NCBI GenBank assembly: GCA_030705665.1
Contig: JAUZQA010000199.1
Span: 1-7,484, forward strand
DNA from: Bacillota bacterium
GTDB lineage: Bacteria; Bacillota; Bacilli; Bacillales_B; DSM-18226
Length of the DNA stretch: 7,484 nucleotides
Direction of reading: 5' to 3'
The position numbers and the translations under genes are program-made. Numbering within the stretch: position 1 is the first letter of the stretch; each line of letters opens with the position of its first letter. A model generated the notes under the pieces. It was not told the origin of the DNA. It was given only the letters and a program-made list of their open reading frames with translations, and made no database searches. Of the stretch, positions 1 to 5,385 are shown piece after piece.

Positions 1-1171
1 TCGAACAGCCTACAGTTAACACTAAGGCGAGAATTAATGGCCACTTAGAAGAAATCATGGACATTCCAAAATAACAAATGCTTAAGCAAAGTAAAACGAT
101 TAGTAAGGTTTTCTTCCTGCCAAACCGGTCACTCACGAAGCCGCCAAGAGGGCGGGCAACTAGATTCATAAAAGCAAAACTGGATCCGATCATGCCTGCA
201 TGGACAACGGATAAATCAAAAGTAGCCTGAAAAAACATTGGAAGCATGGAGACGACCGCAAGCTCTGAACCAAAAGTGATCAAATAAGCAAAATCAAGAA
301 TAGCTACTTGCGTGAACGAATACTTTTCACTTTCAGGGATTTCTTTGTCAAAGGTCCCTTTGTTATCGGTCCAAATTTTTGTTAGATTGACAAGGTAAAA
401 AATAGCGAGCAGGCCATAAATAATAGCGGCTGCATTGATTGTGATCAGCGATGTTGTGGCTAATTTCCAAGTAAGAACACCTAAAATACCATACACCGGA
501 AACGTCATCATCATTAATCCAAACATATCCTTCACAGATGTAACTTCCAGTGTACCTCTCCGTTTGGTACGTTTATAGCTTTTTCCCTTTGGCGTGTCCT
601 GAACAGAAAAATAATAGAAAATACCATAAATAAGTGATGCCGCTCCGGTTAGCAGGATGGCCCAGCGCCAGCCATTCTCTCCTCCAATCCAAAGTGCAAG
701 GACCGGCAAGGTAAAAGCGGCTGCTGCAGAACCGAAATTTCCCCAGCCCCCATAGACTCCTTCTGCCAAACCAATTTGTCTTTCAGGGAACCATTCTGAA
801 ACCATTCGAATCCCAATCACAAATCCTGCCCCGATTACGCCTAGAAAAAGTCTGGAGATAAATAGCTGCCAAAAAGACGTGCCTAAGGCGAAGCAAAAAC
901 AAGGGATGCTCATAGTGATCAATAGTGCGGAGTAAATCTTTCTCGGTCCAAATCGATCCACTAACAAACCGATAATCATTCGGGCAGGAATGGTTAAGGC
1001 AACATTGAAGCTCATTAAAATTCCCATTTCCTCTTTTGATAATCCAAGTGTGTTTATAATGGTTGTTGCGAACGGCGCCATATTAAACCAAACAACAAAT
1101 GTAAGAAAAAAGGCGAATGTCGTTAAGAAGAGAATTTTCTTGTTACCTATATAAATCGTTTCGTTTTTCAT
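1..1171 (-). CDS. narK: NarK/NasA-family nitrate/nitrite transporter (MFS), C-terminus beyond window
   Basis: An inner-membrane major facilitator protein of the nitrate/nitrite porter family, expected to import nitrate or exchange it for nitrite. 390 residues are visible from ATG at 1171, preceded by GGAGGT (1178-1183) at a good distance; the frame stays open to the window edge. Known members run about 400-460 residues, so only the end is missing. Seen in the translation: many hydrophobic helices; a helix-2 Arg in IPARMIIG (Arg64) followed by the MFS loop VDRFGPRK; the first nitrate signature GGWGNFG (141-147); and the second-half counterpart VARPLGGFVSDRFGRKK, whose Arg340 matches the second substrate-binding Arg of NarK. 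The second nitrate signature, expected in helix 11, would fall past the edge. It follows nirBD on the same strand across a hairpin-containing gap. The nitrogen-control sites upstream of nirB favour an assimilatory role (NasA-like), but sequence alone does not separate uptake from nitrite export. Confidence 0.92.
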   Translation of the reverse strand, partial: MKNETIYIGNKKILFLTTFAFFLTFVVWFNMAPFATTIINTLGLSKEEMGILMSFNVALTIPARMIIGLLVDRFGPRKIYSALLITMSIPCFCFALGTSFWQLFISRLFLGVIGAGFVIGIRMVSEWFPERQIGLAEGVYGGWGNFGSAAAAFTLPVLALWIGGENGWRWAILLTGAASLIYGIFYYFSVQDTPKGKSYKRTKRRGTLEVTSVKDMFGLMMMTFPVYGILGVLTWKLATTSLITINAAAIIYGLLAIFYLVNLTKIWTDNKGTFDKEIPESEKYSFTQVAILDFAYLITFGSELAVVSMLPMFFQATFDLSVVHAGMIGSSFAFMNLVARPLGGFVSDRFGRKKTLLIVLLCLSICYFGMSMISSKWPLILALVLTVGCS

Positions 1172-1194
1172 GCTTTTACCTCCAATGTTGTCGC

Positions 1195-1235
1195 AAAAAA
1201 ATAACAGGAATTCATATCGATCCTGTTATTTTTTT
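1195..1235 (-). terminator. Strong hairpin terminator/attenuator between nirD and narK
   Basis: Two perfectly complementary 15-bp arms (1195-1209 and 1221-1235) flank an 11-base loop. The core is ATAACAGGA/TCCTGTTAT, with seven A at one end and seven T at the other, so it could terminate in either direction. On the minus strand it lies 80 bp after the nirD stop and 11 bp before the narK ribosome site. It can therefore end nirBD transcripts or limit read-through into narK. Confidence 0.8.
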
Positions 1236-1254
1236 ATAGTGAGTAATCACTCAC
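1233..1254 (-). promoter_or_regulatory. Palindromic operator-like site upstream of narK, next to a TATAAA box
   Basis: Positions 1239-1254 form GTGAGT-4-ACTCAC, an inverted repeat with 6-bp arms. Read on the minus strand it is directly followed by TATAAA (1233-1238), a possible -10 box. The 17 bases before that box are T plus the palindrome, so a repressor bound there would cover a promoter spacer. The hexamer at the -35 position, TGTATA, is poor. The dyad style resembles operators of TetR-family repressors, but no regulator can be named. It does not fit the Bacillus Fnr box (TGTGA-6-TCACA). Confidence 0.4.
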
Positions 1255-1315
1255 ATATACATTACAACCGAGCTGTTTCCTCTCTAAATTTGACCTCCAA
1301 GTCACTTTTCTCTTT

Positions 1316-1633
1316 TTATAAAATGACAATTACATCCCCATTTACAATTTCAGTTTCATAGATTTTGACACAGCCGACGTCAGGCTCCTGAACCTTCCCA
1401 TCGACAACACTGATCTTCCAATCATGCATCGGACAGAAAACATGCTCTCCGCTAAGCATCCCTTCCGCCAATACACCGCCTTTATGCGGGCATCGGTTTT
1501 CAATTGCCCGAACATCTCCATTTTCCAGACGGAAAATGGCAATTTCCAGAGCGCCAATTTTTACCGTTTTCCCAAGATTCATCGGTAAATCCGTTATGTT
1601 TGCCACTTTGATTCGATAGCGGGTAACTTCCAT
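1316..1633 (-). CDS. nirD: Nitrite reductase [NAD(P)H] small subunit, Rieske-type
   Basis: The 105-residue partner of NirB in cytoplasmic nitrite-to-ammonium reduction (NasE in B. subtilis). The fold is Rieske-like. The two cluster-binding boxes are CPHKGG (Cys48, His50) and CPMHDW (Cys67, His70), giving the full Cys-x-His...Cys-x2-His ligand set for a [2Fe-2S] centre. Enterobacterial NirD proteins are known to lack these ligands, so this one is the redox-active type. The length fits the family. The start at 1633 has an AGGGAGGT ribosome site that begins right after the nirB stop; the intergenic gap is only 15 bp, so the pair is almost certainly co-transcribed and perhaps translationally coupled. 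The gene ends at 1316 with TAA, and the next gene on this strand is narK, 144 bp away. Confidence 0.95.
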   Translation of the reverse strand: MEVTRYRIKVANITDLPMNLGKTVKIGALEIAIFRLENGDVRAIENRCPHKGGVLAEGMLSGEHVFCPMHDWKISVVDGKVQEPDVGCVKIYETEIVNGDVIVIL

Positions 1634-1648
1634 TATCTCTACCTCCCT

Positions 1649-4063
1649 TTAATTGATTTCAACTGGCACATTGACACTCTCATAAAGTTCCTGCTGAATT
1701 TTTGGATTATGGATGGCTTCCTCCCATGGATCGTTTGATACGCTTAATGCTTGATTTAAACGCTCATTTAATTCTTGCCGTGTCTGTTTATTTTCAAGTA
1801 CCGTTTTAATGGTTTCGAGTCCAATACGTTCCACCCATTTGGATGTACGCTCTAAATAATGAGCTGTCTCCCGATAATATTGGAGATACGATCCCGTGAT
1901 TTCGAGGACCTCTTCCTCTGTTTTCACTTTGCAAAGAAGATCACCGGCTCTTAAATGTGTTCCTCCATTACCGCCGACATAAATTTCCCATGCCCCATCG
2001 ACGCCTACCACTCCAACATCTTTTATTCCTGATTCAGCACAGTTCCTTGGACAGGCAGATACCGCCATTTTTACTTTATGCGGTGTACTTAACCTTTCAA
2101 ATTTCTTTTCCATTCGAATACCCATTCCAATCGAATCCTGTGTCCCAAACCGGCAAAAGTTTTGGCCTACACAAGTTTTTACCGTCCTCAATGATTTTCC
2201 ATAAGCATAGCCCGAGGGCATTTCAAGATCGGCCCACACACTTGGAAGGTCCTCTTTTTTGACTCCAAGCAAATCGATTCGTTGTCCGCCTGTGAGTTTA
2301 ATTAAAGGGACATTGTATTTCTCAGCCACATTGGCAATTTTTCGAAGCTCCTCGGCGTTTGTTACCCCGCCGTACATTCTTGGGACAACTGAATAGGTCC
2401 CATCCTTTTGAATATTGGCATGGAGCCTTTCATTAACAAATCGCGATTCTCGCTCATCATCATAATGAACAGGGTCGAGCATACCTAAATAGTAATTGAG
2501 GGCAGGCCTGCATTTTGAGCAGCCATTATCTGTTTCCCAGCCAAGAACACTCATGACTTCTCTTATATGGGAAAGACCTTTTTGACGGATTTCTGCTACA
2601 ATCTCATCCCTTGATAACGTTGTACAGCTGCAAATCGGCTCTATTTGTTCCGCTTTATTAAACTGATCGCCTAAAGTGTACGCTAGTATATCGGCCACTA
2701 ACGATTTACAGCCACCACATGATCTGGATGCATTCGTGCATCCTTTCACTTGTTCGACTGTCGTTAATCCTTGTGATTGAATTGCATTCACAATGACTCC
2801 TTTTGTTACCCCATTACAGCCGCAAATGATTTCTTCATCGGCGATTGCCGCTGCCAAACTAACGGCGTCTTGTTCCTGTTGTTCCGCTGTTGTATAAGCT
2901 GAAATATCTGCCCCTTTTTTTATAAGATTTAATAAGCGATTCCCCTCATTTGTATCACCAAACAAGACAGCGCCAGCGATCTTGCCTTCTTTAATGAGAA
3001 TCTTTTTATATGTCCCATGATAATCATCGAAAAACTTCATTGTTTTCGTAACTTGGTCTTCCACTATTTGACCAGCTGAAAAAACATCGACACCCGAGAC
3101 CTTTAATTGGGTTGATACAGTTGAGCCAACGTAGGGCGTTTCATCCACGCCGCAAATTCTTTTAGCAAGGACCTTTCCTTGCTCATATAGTGGTGCAACC
3201 AACCCATATGCGATCCCCCTATGCTCCGCGCATTCTCCGACAGCATAAATATTGGAAAGGCTCGTTTCCATGTAATCATTGACAAGAATTCCGCGATGAA
3301 TCTGAATACCGCTATCCTGAGCTAACTTGGCATTGGGCATGATTCCCACTGCCATGACAACTAAGTCTGCTTGTATTTCCTGACCATCACTAAAGCGTAA
3401 TCCTTGAACATGTTCTCCGCCAAGAATCTCTTTTGTATGCTTCTCCAGCAAGAAGTTCATCCCTTGTCTTTCCAACTCTGTTTGCAGTAGTTTCCCTGCA
3501 ATGGAATCAAGCTGCCTCTCCATTAAATGGCTGCCTAAATGAATGACATCTACTTCCATTCCAAGATTTAAAAGTCCCCTTGCTGCTTCAAGTCCTAATA
3601 AACCTCCGCCAATGACAGCTGCCTTCTTATATTTCTTCGCATACTCGATCATCTTTTCACAGTCGCTTATATCTCGAAAAGCGGTTACTCCCTTTTTATC
3701 AGCGCCAGGGATTGGCAAAATGAAAGGGACAGAGCCGGTTGCCAGAATTAATTTGTCATATTCTACCCCGCGGCCTTTATTTGAAATGACGATTTGATGG
3801 GCTGAATCAATTTTGACAACTGTTTCCCCAGGATATAAATGAATTTTATTTTCTTCATACCAGCTCCAATCGTTAATCGTGATGTCCTCGATGGATGTAT
3901 CACCTTGTAACACCTTCGAAAGCTGGATGCGATTGTAATTAGGATGTGGTTCACTTCCAAAGATGAAAATTTCGAAGCGGTTCGGTTCGAGCTTTAAAAT
4001 TTCCTCAATACAGCGAACCCCTGCCATTCCATTCCCGACTAAGACTAACTTTTCCTTCACCAA
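1649..4063 (-). CDS. nirB: Nitrite reductase [NAD(P)H] large subunit
   Basis: Cytoplasmic siroheme enzyme that reduces nitrite to ammonium with six electrons from NAD(P)H; 804 residues, the length expected of Bacillus NasD/NirB. In order: FAD-binding Rossmann motif GNGMAG (10-15); NAD(P)H-binding motif GGGLLG (152-157) of the pyridine nucleotide-disulfide oxidoreductase type; GECAEH (276-281), the second FAD contact; a BFD-like [2Fe-2S] domain with Cys414, 416, 449 and 452; a second Cys quartet (478, 480, 515, 518) of the same kind; a ferredoxin-like half domain of nitrite/sulfite reductases (about 550-612); and the siroheme/[4Fe-4S] site with CVGQNFC (631-637) and CPRNC (671-675). The start is TTG at 4063, behind GAGGGGGA (4070-4077). 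The first internal Met lies inside the FAD motif, so a later start would break the fold. It leads the nirB-nirD unit and faces bioY across a divergent gap. Confidence 0.97.
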   Translation of the reverse strand: MVKEKLVLVGNGMAGVRCIEEILKLEPNRFEIFIFGSEPHPNYNRIQLSKVLQGDTSIEDITINDWSWYEENKIHLYPGETVVKIDSAHQIVISNKGRGVEYDKLILATGSVPFILPIPGADKKGVTAFRDISDCEKMIEYAKKYKKAAVIGGGLLGLEAARGLLNLGMEVDVIHLGSHLMERQLDSIAGKLLQTELERQGMNFLLEKHTKEILGGEHVQGLRFSDGQEIQADLVVMAVGIMPNAKLAQDSGIQIHRGILVNDYMETSLSNIYAVGECAEHRGIAYGLVAPLYEQGKVLAKRICGVDETPYVGSTVSTQLKVSGVDVFSAGQIVEDQVTKTMKFFDDYHGTYKKILIKEGKIAGAVLFGDTNEGNRLLNLIKKGADISAYTTAEQQEQDAVSLAAAIADEEIICGCNGVTKGVIVNAIQSQGLTTVEQVKGCTNASRSCGGCKSLVADILAYTLGDQFNKAEQIEPICSCTTLSRDEIVAEIRQKGLSHIREVMSVLGWETDNGCSKCRPALNYYLGMLDPVHYDDERESRFVNERLHANIQKDGTYSVVPRMYGGVTNAEELRKIANVAEKYNVPLIKLTGGQRIDLLGVKKEDLPSVWADLEMPSGYAYGKSLRTVKTCVGQNFCRFGTQDSIGMGIRMEKKFERLSTPHKVKMAVSACPRNCAESGIKDVGVVGVDGAWEIYVGGNGGTHLRAGDLLCKVKTEEEVLEITGSYLQYYRETAHYLERTSKWVERIGLETIKTVLENKQTRQELNERLNQALSVSNDPWEEAIHNPKIQQELYESVNVPVEIN

Positions 4064-4087
4064 GATGAATCCCCCTCAAGTTACAGT

Positions 4088-4104
4088 TGTTAATATACAT
4101 AACA
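4088..4104 (-). promoter_or_regulatory. Second GlnR/TnrA-type dyad near the nirB transcription start
   Basis: The minus-strand sequence TGTTATGTATATTAACA fits TGTNA-N7-TNACA, the general dyad shared by GlnR and TnrA, with perfect 5-bp arms. The centre lacks the usual ATTTT. Its midpoint is 51 bp downstream of the midpoint of the upstream box, near five helical turns. It overlaps the region where transcription should start: a candidate -10 TACTAT lies at 4104-4109, with only a weak TAGAAT at 4127-4132 as -35. It may be a repression site. An overlapping 7-bp inverted repeat (ATAACAT-4-ATGTTAT, 4099-4116) could be another operator. Confidence 0.5.
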
Positions 4105-4138
4105 TAGTAATGTTATTATTCGAAATATTCTATAAACC

Positions 4139-4155
4139 TGTTATAAAATCTTACA
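4139..4155 (-). promoter_or_regulatory. TnrA box upstream of nirB
   Basis: The minus-strand sequence TGTAAGATTTTATAACA matches every defined position of the Bacillus TnrA consensus TGTNANATTTTNTNACA. TnrA is the global activator used under nitrogen limitation, and the nas genes are classic targets. The centre is 84 bp upstream of the TTG start. With the usual activator spacing of about 49 bp it predicts a transcription start near 4098. The matching promoter has a poor -35 hexamer, as expected where an activator is required. Confidence 0.85.
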
Positions 4156-4164
4156 TAGATTTTT

Positions 4165-4235
4165 AATTAGGCTGTAGTAAAGGAAATTTTTGATTTTTAA
4201 CTCTGTTGATTGAAACGGAAATCAACAGCCCAATT
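4165..4235. repeat. 71-bp inverted-repeat element, MITE-like or a remnant
   Basis: The ends are imperfect 13-bp inverted repeats matching at 11 positions: AATTAGGCTGTAG at 4165-4177 and AATTGGGCTGTTG read inward from 4235. Inside is a 9-bp hairpin CTGTTGATT/AATCAACAG (arms 4203-4211 and 4220-4228). No T-run follows it on either strand, so it is a poor terminator. The end TTGATTTCCGTTTC read on the minus strand recalls short dispersed repeats I associate with Bacillaceae genomes; this is memory, not a search. No coding capacity. It lies between the nirB control region and the bioY promoter. Confidence 0.4.
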
Positions 4236-4256
4236 TAACGCAGCCTGCGCTCTTAT

Positions 4257-4287
4257 ATGTAAACTAATTTAAAATTAAAGTTGACAT
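4257..4287 (+). promoter_or_regulatory. BirA (biotin repressor) operator of bioY
   Basis: ATGTAAACT and AGTTGACAT form an inverted repeat (one mismatch in nine) separated by 13 A/T bases. This is the arm sequence and spacing of BirA sites in Bacillus-type biotin genes, with core TGTNAAC-N15-GTTNACA. The right arm contains the -35 hexamer of the bioY promoter, so biotinyl-AMP-loaded BirA would block RNA polymerase directly when biotin is plentiful. The downstream gene is the biotin transporter, which independently supports the call. Confidence 0.85.
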
Positions 4288-4309
4288 ATAGTGTGTTTGG
4301 AAATAGAAT
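4281..4309 (+). promoter_or_regulatory. Sigma-A promoter of bioY
   Basis: A perfect -35 TTGACA (4281-4286), a 17-base spacer and -10 TAGAAT (4304-4309) predict transcription from about 4316, giving a leader of roughly 40 bases before bioY. The -35 lies inside the BirA operator. Confidence 0.85.
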
Positions 4310-4355
4310 GAAAATTAGAAAAAATACTATTTATTATCAAACATGGAGGTTAATT

Positions 4356-4919
4356 ATGAAGGTCTTAGATCTTACATACATAGCTCTTTTTGCAGCTATT
4401 ATGGGGGCAATGGGTTTTGTCCCGCCGATTATGCTGTCGTTCACACCTGTTCCAATCGTATTGCAAACATTAGGGGTTCTTCTTGCCGGTACCGTTTTAG
4501 GTGCCAAACGCGGTTTTCTTTCAATGGTTGTCTTTTTATTAGTGGTTGCTGCCGGAATGCCGCTTTTATCTGGCGGCCGAGGCGGAGTCAGCGTTTTTGT
4601 TGGGCCTTCTGCAGGATTCCTGATTGCTTATCCTATTACCGCAGGCTGCGTTGGATTTTTAGTGCACCGTTTCCGCAATCTAAAGCTATGGAATATTTTA
4701 CTTGTTAATCTTACCGTTGGCATTTTCTTAATTTACTTAATCGGGGTACCTGTTCAAGCGTTCGTGATGCATATTTCAGTTCTTACAGCTGCTAAATTCT
4801 GCTTAGTCTATATCCCTGGAGATATTTTAAAGGCTGTTCTGGCATCCTATTTAGCATACAGACTTCTAAAATCACCAATATCTTTCCAAAAGGTTACCAA
4901 AGTTACCGAGTCACACTAA
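4356..4919 (+). CDS. bioY: Biotin transporter BioY (ECF S component)
   Basis: A 187-residue integral membrane protein that binds biotin and, with the shared EcfA/EcfT module, imports it. That module is not encoded in this window. Family features seen: an Ala14-x3-Ala18 pair in the first helix, the helix face known to contact EcfT; FTPVPIVLQTLGVLLAG (29-45); the glycine-rich GGRGG...GPSAGF block (73-88); and IPGDILKAVLA (153-163). About six hydrophobic helices are present. The start at 4356 has GGAGGT five bases upstream. The same frame is open back to an ATG at 4281, but that codon lies within the promoter, so the 25 extra residues are rejected. The gene is a single transcription unit closed by its own hairpin. 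Repression by BirA under biotin sufficiency is expected. Confidence 0.95.
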   Translation: MKVLDLTYIALFAAIMGAMGFVPPIMLSFTPVPIVLQTLGVLLAGTVLGAKRGFLSMVVFLLVVAAGMPLLSGGRGGVSVFVGPSAGFLIAYPITAGCVGFLVHRFRNLKLWNILLVNLTVGIFLIYLIGVPVQAFVMHISVLTAAKFCLVYIPGDILKAVLASYLAYRLLKSPISFQKVTKVTESH

Positions 4920-4931
4920 CTTGTCTCTCTT

Positions 4932-4977
4932 GCTGTCGACAAATTCGAGAAAATCGAATTCATCGGCAGTTTTTTTA
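4932..4977 (+). terminator. Rho-independent terminator of bioY
   Basis: A two-part stem: outer arms 4932-4939/4963-4970, inner arms AATTCGA/TCGAATT (4942-4948/4954-4960), a 2x2 internal loop and a GAAAA loop, followed directly by T7. It begins 13 bp after the bioY stop. Confidence 0.9.
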
Positions 4978-4980
4978 GTT

Positions 4981-5026
4981 AAAAATAAGAGAAAAACAGT
5001 GAAAAACTAAGAAAATGGCCCATTTT
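4981..5026. other. Phased A-tracts leading into a 15-bp palindrome
   Basis: Runs of four or five A begin at 4981, 4992, 5002 and 5012, a spacing of 10-11 bp that predicts intrinsically curved DNA. The last run is the left arm of AAAATGG-C-CCATTTT (5012-5026), a 15-bp palindrome with 7-bp arms that could be an operator. No gene overlaps it convincingly. It lies just upstream of the 21-bp repeats and about 140 bp before the small ORF. Confidence 0.5.
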
Positions 5027-5089
5027 ACACGCTTTCTTCACCTATGTTCACGTTTTCTTCACAAATGTTTTCGTTTTCAGTGTCTTTGT
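5027..5089 (+). repeat. Three tandem 21-bp units, third degenerate
   Basis: Units at 5027-5047 and 5048-5068 agree at 17 of 21 positions and share CTTCAC and ATGT. The unit at 5069-5089 keeps CGTTTTC and the final TGT but matches unit two at only 11 of 21. The period is two helical turns and also seven codons. In the plus frame shared with the small ORF downstream they would read TRFLHLC, SRFLHKC and FRFQCLC. They may be a multi-site protein-binding array or the trace of a longer coding sequence. Confidence 0.6.
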
Positions 5090-5102
5090 AAAAAAGGCCT
5101 CT

Positions 5103-5132
5103 TTGAACGACAATTGGTCTATCAAATAGAAC
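5103..5132 (+). promoter_or_regulatory. Weak candidate promoter for the small ORF
   Basis: TTGAAC (5103-5108), 18 bases, then TAGAAC (5127-5132); each hexamer matches the sigma-A consensus at four of six positions. An overlapping alternative is TTGTAA (5086-5091) with GACAAT (5109-5114), spacer 17. Both are marginal, and activation by a protein bound upstream would be plausible. Confidence 0.25.
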
Positions 5133-5164
5133 GAACAAGAAATCGTATCAAAGGGGAGATTAAA

Positions 5165-5233
5165 ATGAAAAAATTCTTAAAGAAATTAATAGCAAAAATG
5201 GAAGAGTACGGTGAATTCGCACCATTCGTTTAA
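5165..5233 (+). CDS. Unrecognised 22-residue basic amphipathic peptide
   Basis: The ORF starts at ATG 5165 with GGGGAG (5153-5158) six bases upstream, a strong ribosome site, and ends at TAA just ahead of a strong terminator. This is good support for translation despite the size. The peptide opens MKKFLKKLIAKMEEY, with lysines at 2, 3, 6, 7 and 11 alternating with Phe, Leu, Ile and Met. This would form a cationic amphipathic helix, and it ends in GEFAPFV. It has no cysteine and no secretion signal. I do not recognise a family. The helical half recalls membrane-active small peptides and the leader of AgrD-type precursors, but the Cys/Ser-containing autoinducer segment of AgrD is absent. Possible roles are a membrane-associated regulator, toxin-like peptide or leader peptide; none is shown. 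The frame is open upstream to 5015, but that ATG has no ribosome site. Confidence 0.6.
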   Translation: MKKFLKKLIAKMEEYGEFAPFV

Positions 5234-5246
5234 TTTAGTAACCTCC

Positions 5247-5279
5247 AAAACCAATTCACATTAAGTGAATTGGTTTTTT
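5247..5279 (+). terminator. Terminator after the small ORF
   Basis: Arms AAAACCAATTCAC (5247-5259) and GTGAATTGGTTTT (5265-5277) are perfectly complementary over 13 bp around an ATTAA loop, with a T-tract continuing to 5279. It starts 14 bp after the stop codon. It also has A's on the upstream side, so could act in reverse. Confidence 0.9.
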
Positions 5280-5305
5280 ATTAATCAAACGTTTGATTAA
5301 TAAAA
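5276..5305. promoter_or_regulatory. Perfect 30-bp palindrome, probable operator
   Basis: The core TTAATCAAACGTTTGATTAA (5281-5300) is extended symmetrically by five bases on each side, giving 15-bp arms with no mismatch and no spacer. Its left end shares the T-tract of the preceding terminator. It lies 80 bp before the AEC permease start. Length and symmetry fit a site for a dimeric repressor such as a TetR-family protein. No such regulator gene is in the window, so the regulator is unknown. A transcribed copy could also fold, but the A/T-rich stem without a loop is less suited to being an RNA element. Confidence 0.65.
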
Positions 5306-5385
5306 TCGGCATAATTCTGGAATTTCTCTCCTATTTTTTGCTATATTAGTAGCTATAACTAAACAGAGATAGAGAGGGAGATTTT

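Noticed and set aside
1248..1264. TnrA box upstream of narK (TGTAATGTATATGTGAG on the minus strand)
   Set aside because: Only the left half fits; the right half is GTGAG rather than TNACA.
1957..2262. Plus-strand ORF of 101 codons inside nirB
   Set aside because: It is antisense to the conserved siroheme domain, has no ribosome site and no recognisable protein features; a shadow frame.
4210..4224. CcpA cre site (TTGAAACGGAAATCA)
   Set aside because: The invariant central CG is shifted by one position, and the sequence belongs to the repeat element.
4203..4228. Terminator hairpin between nirB and bioY
   Set aside because: The 9-bp stem has no T-run on either strand and no gene ends into it; it is better explained as part of the inverted-repeat element.
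4281..4355. N-terminal extension of BioY from ATG at 4281
   Set aside because: The codon lies inside the promoter and BirA operator; ATG 4356 has a perfect ribosome site and gives the normal BioY length.
5015..5164. 72-residue Cys-rich protein starting at 5015
   Set aside because: There is no ribosome site before 5015, and the start lies in a palindrome and A-tract region; ATG 5165 is far better supported. Kept only as a finding.
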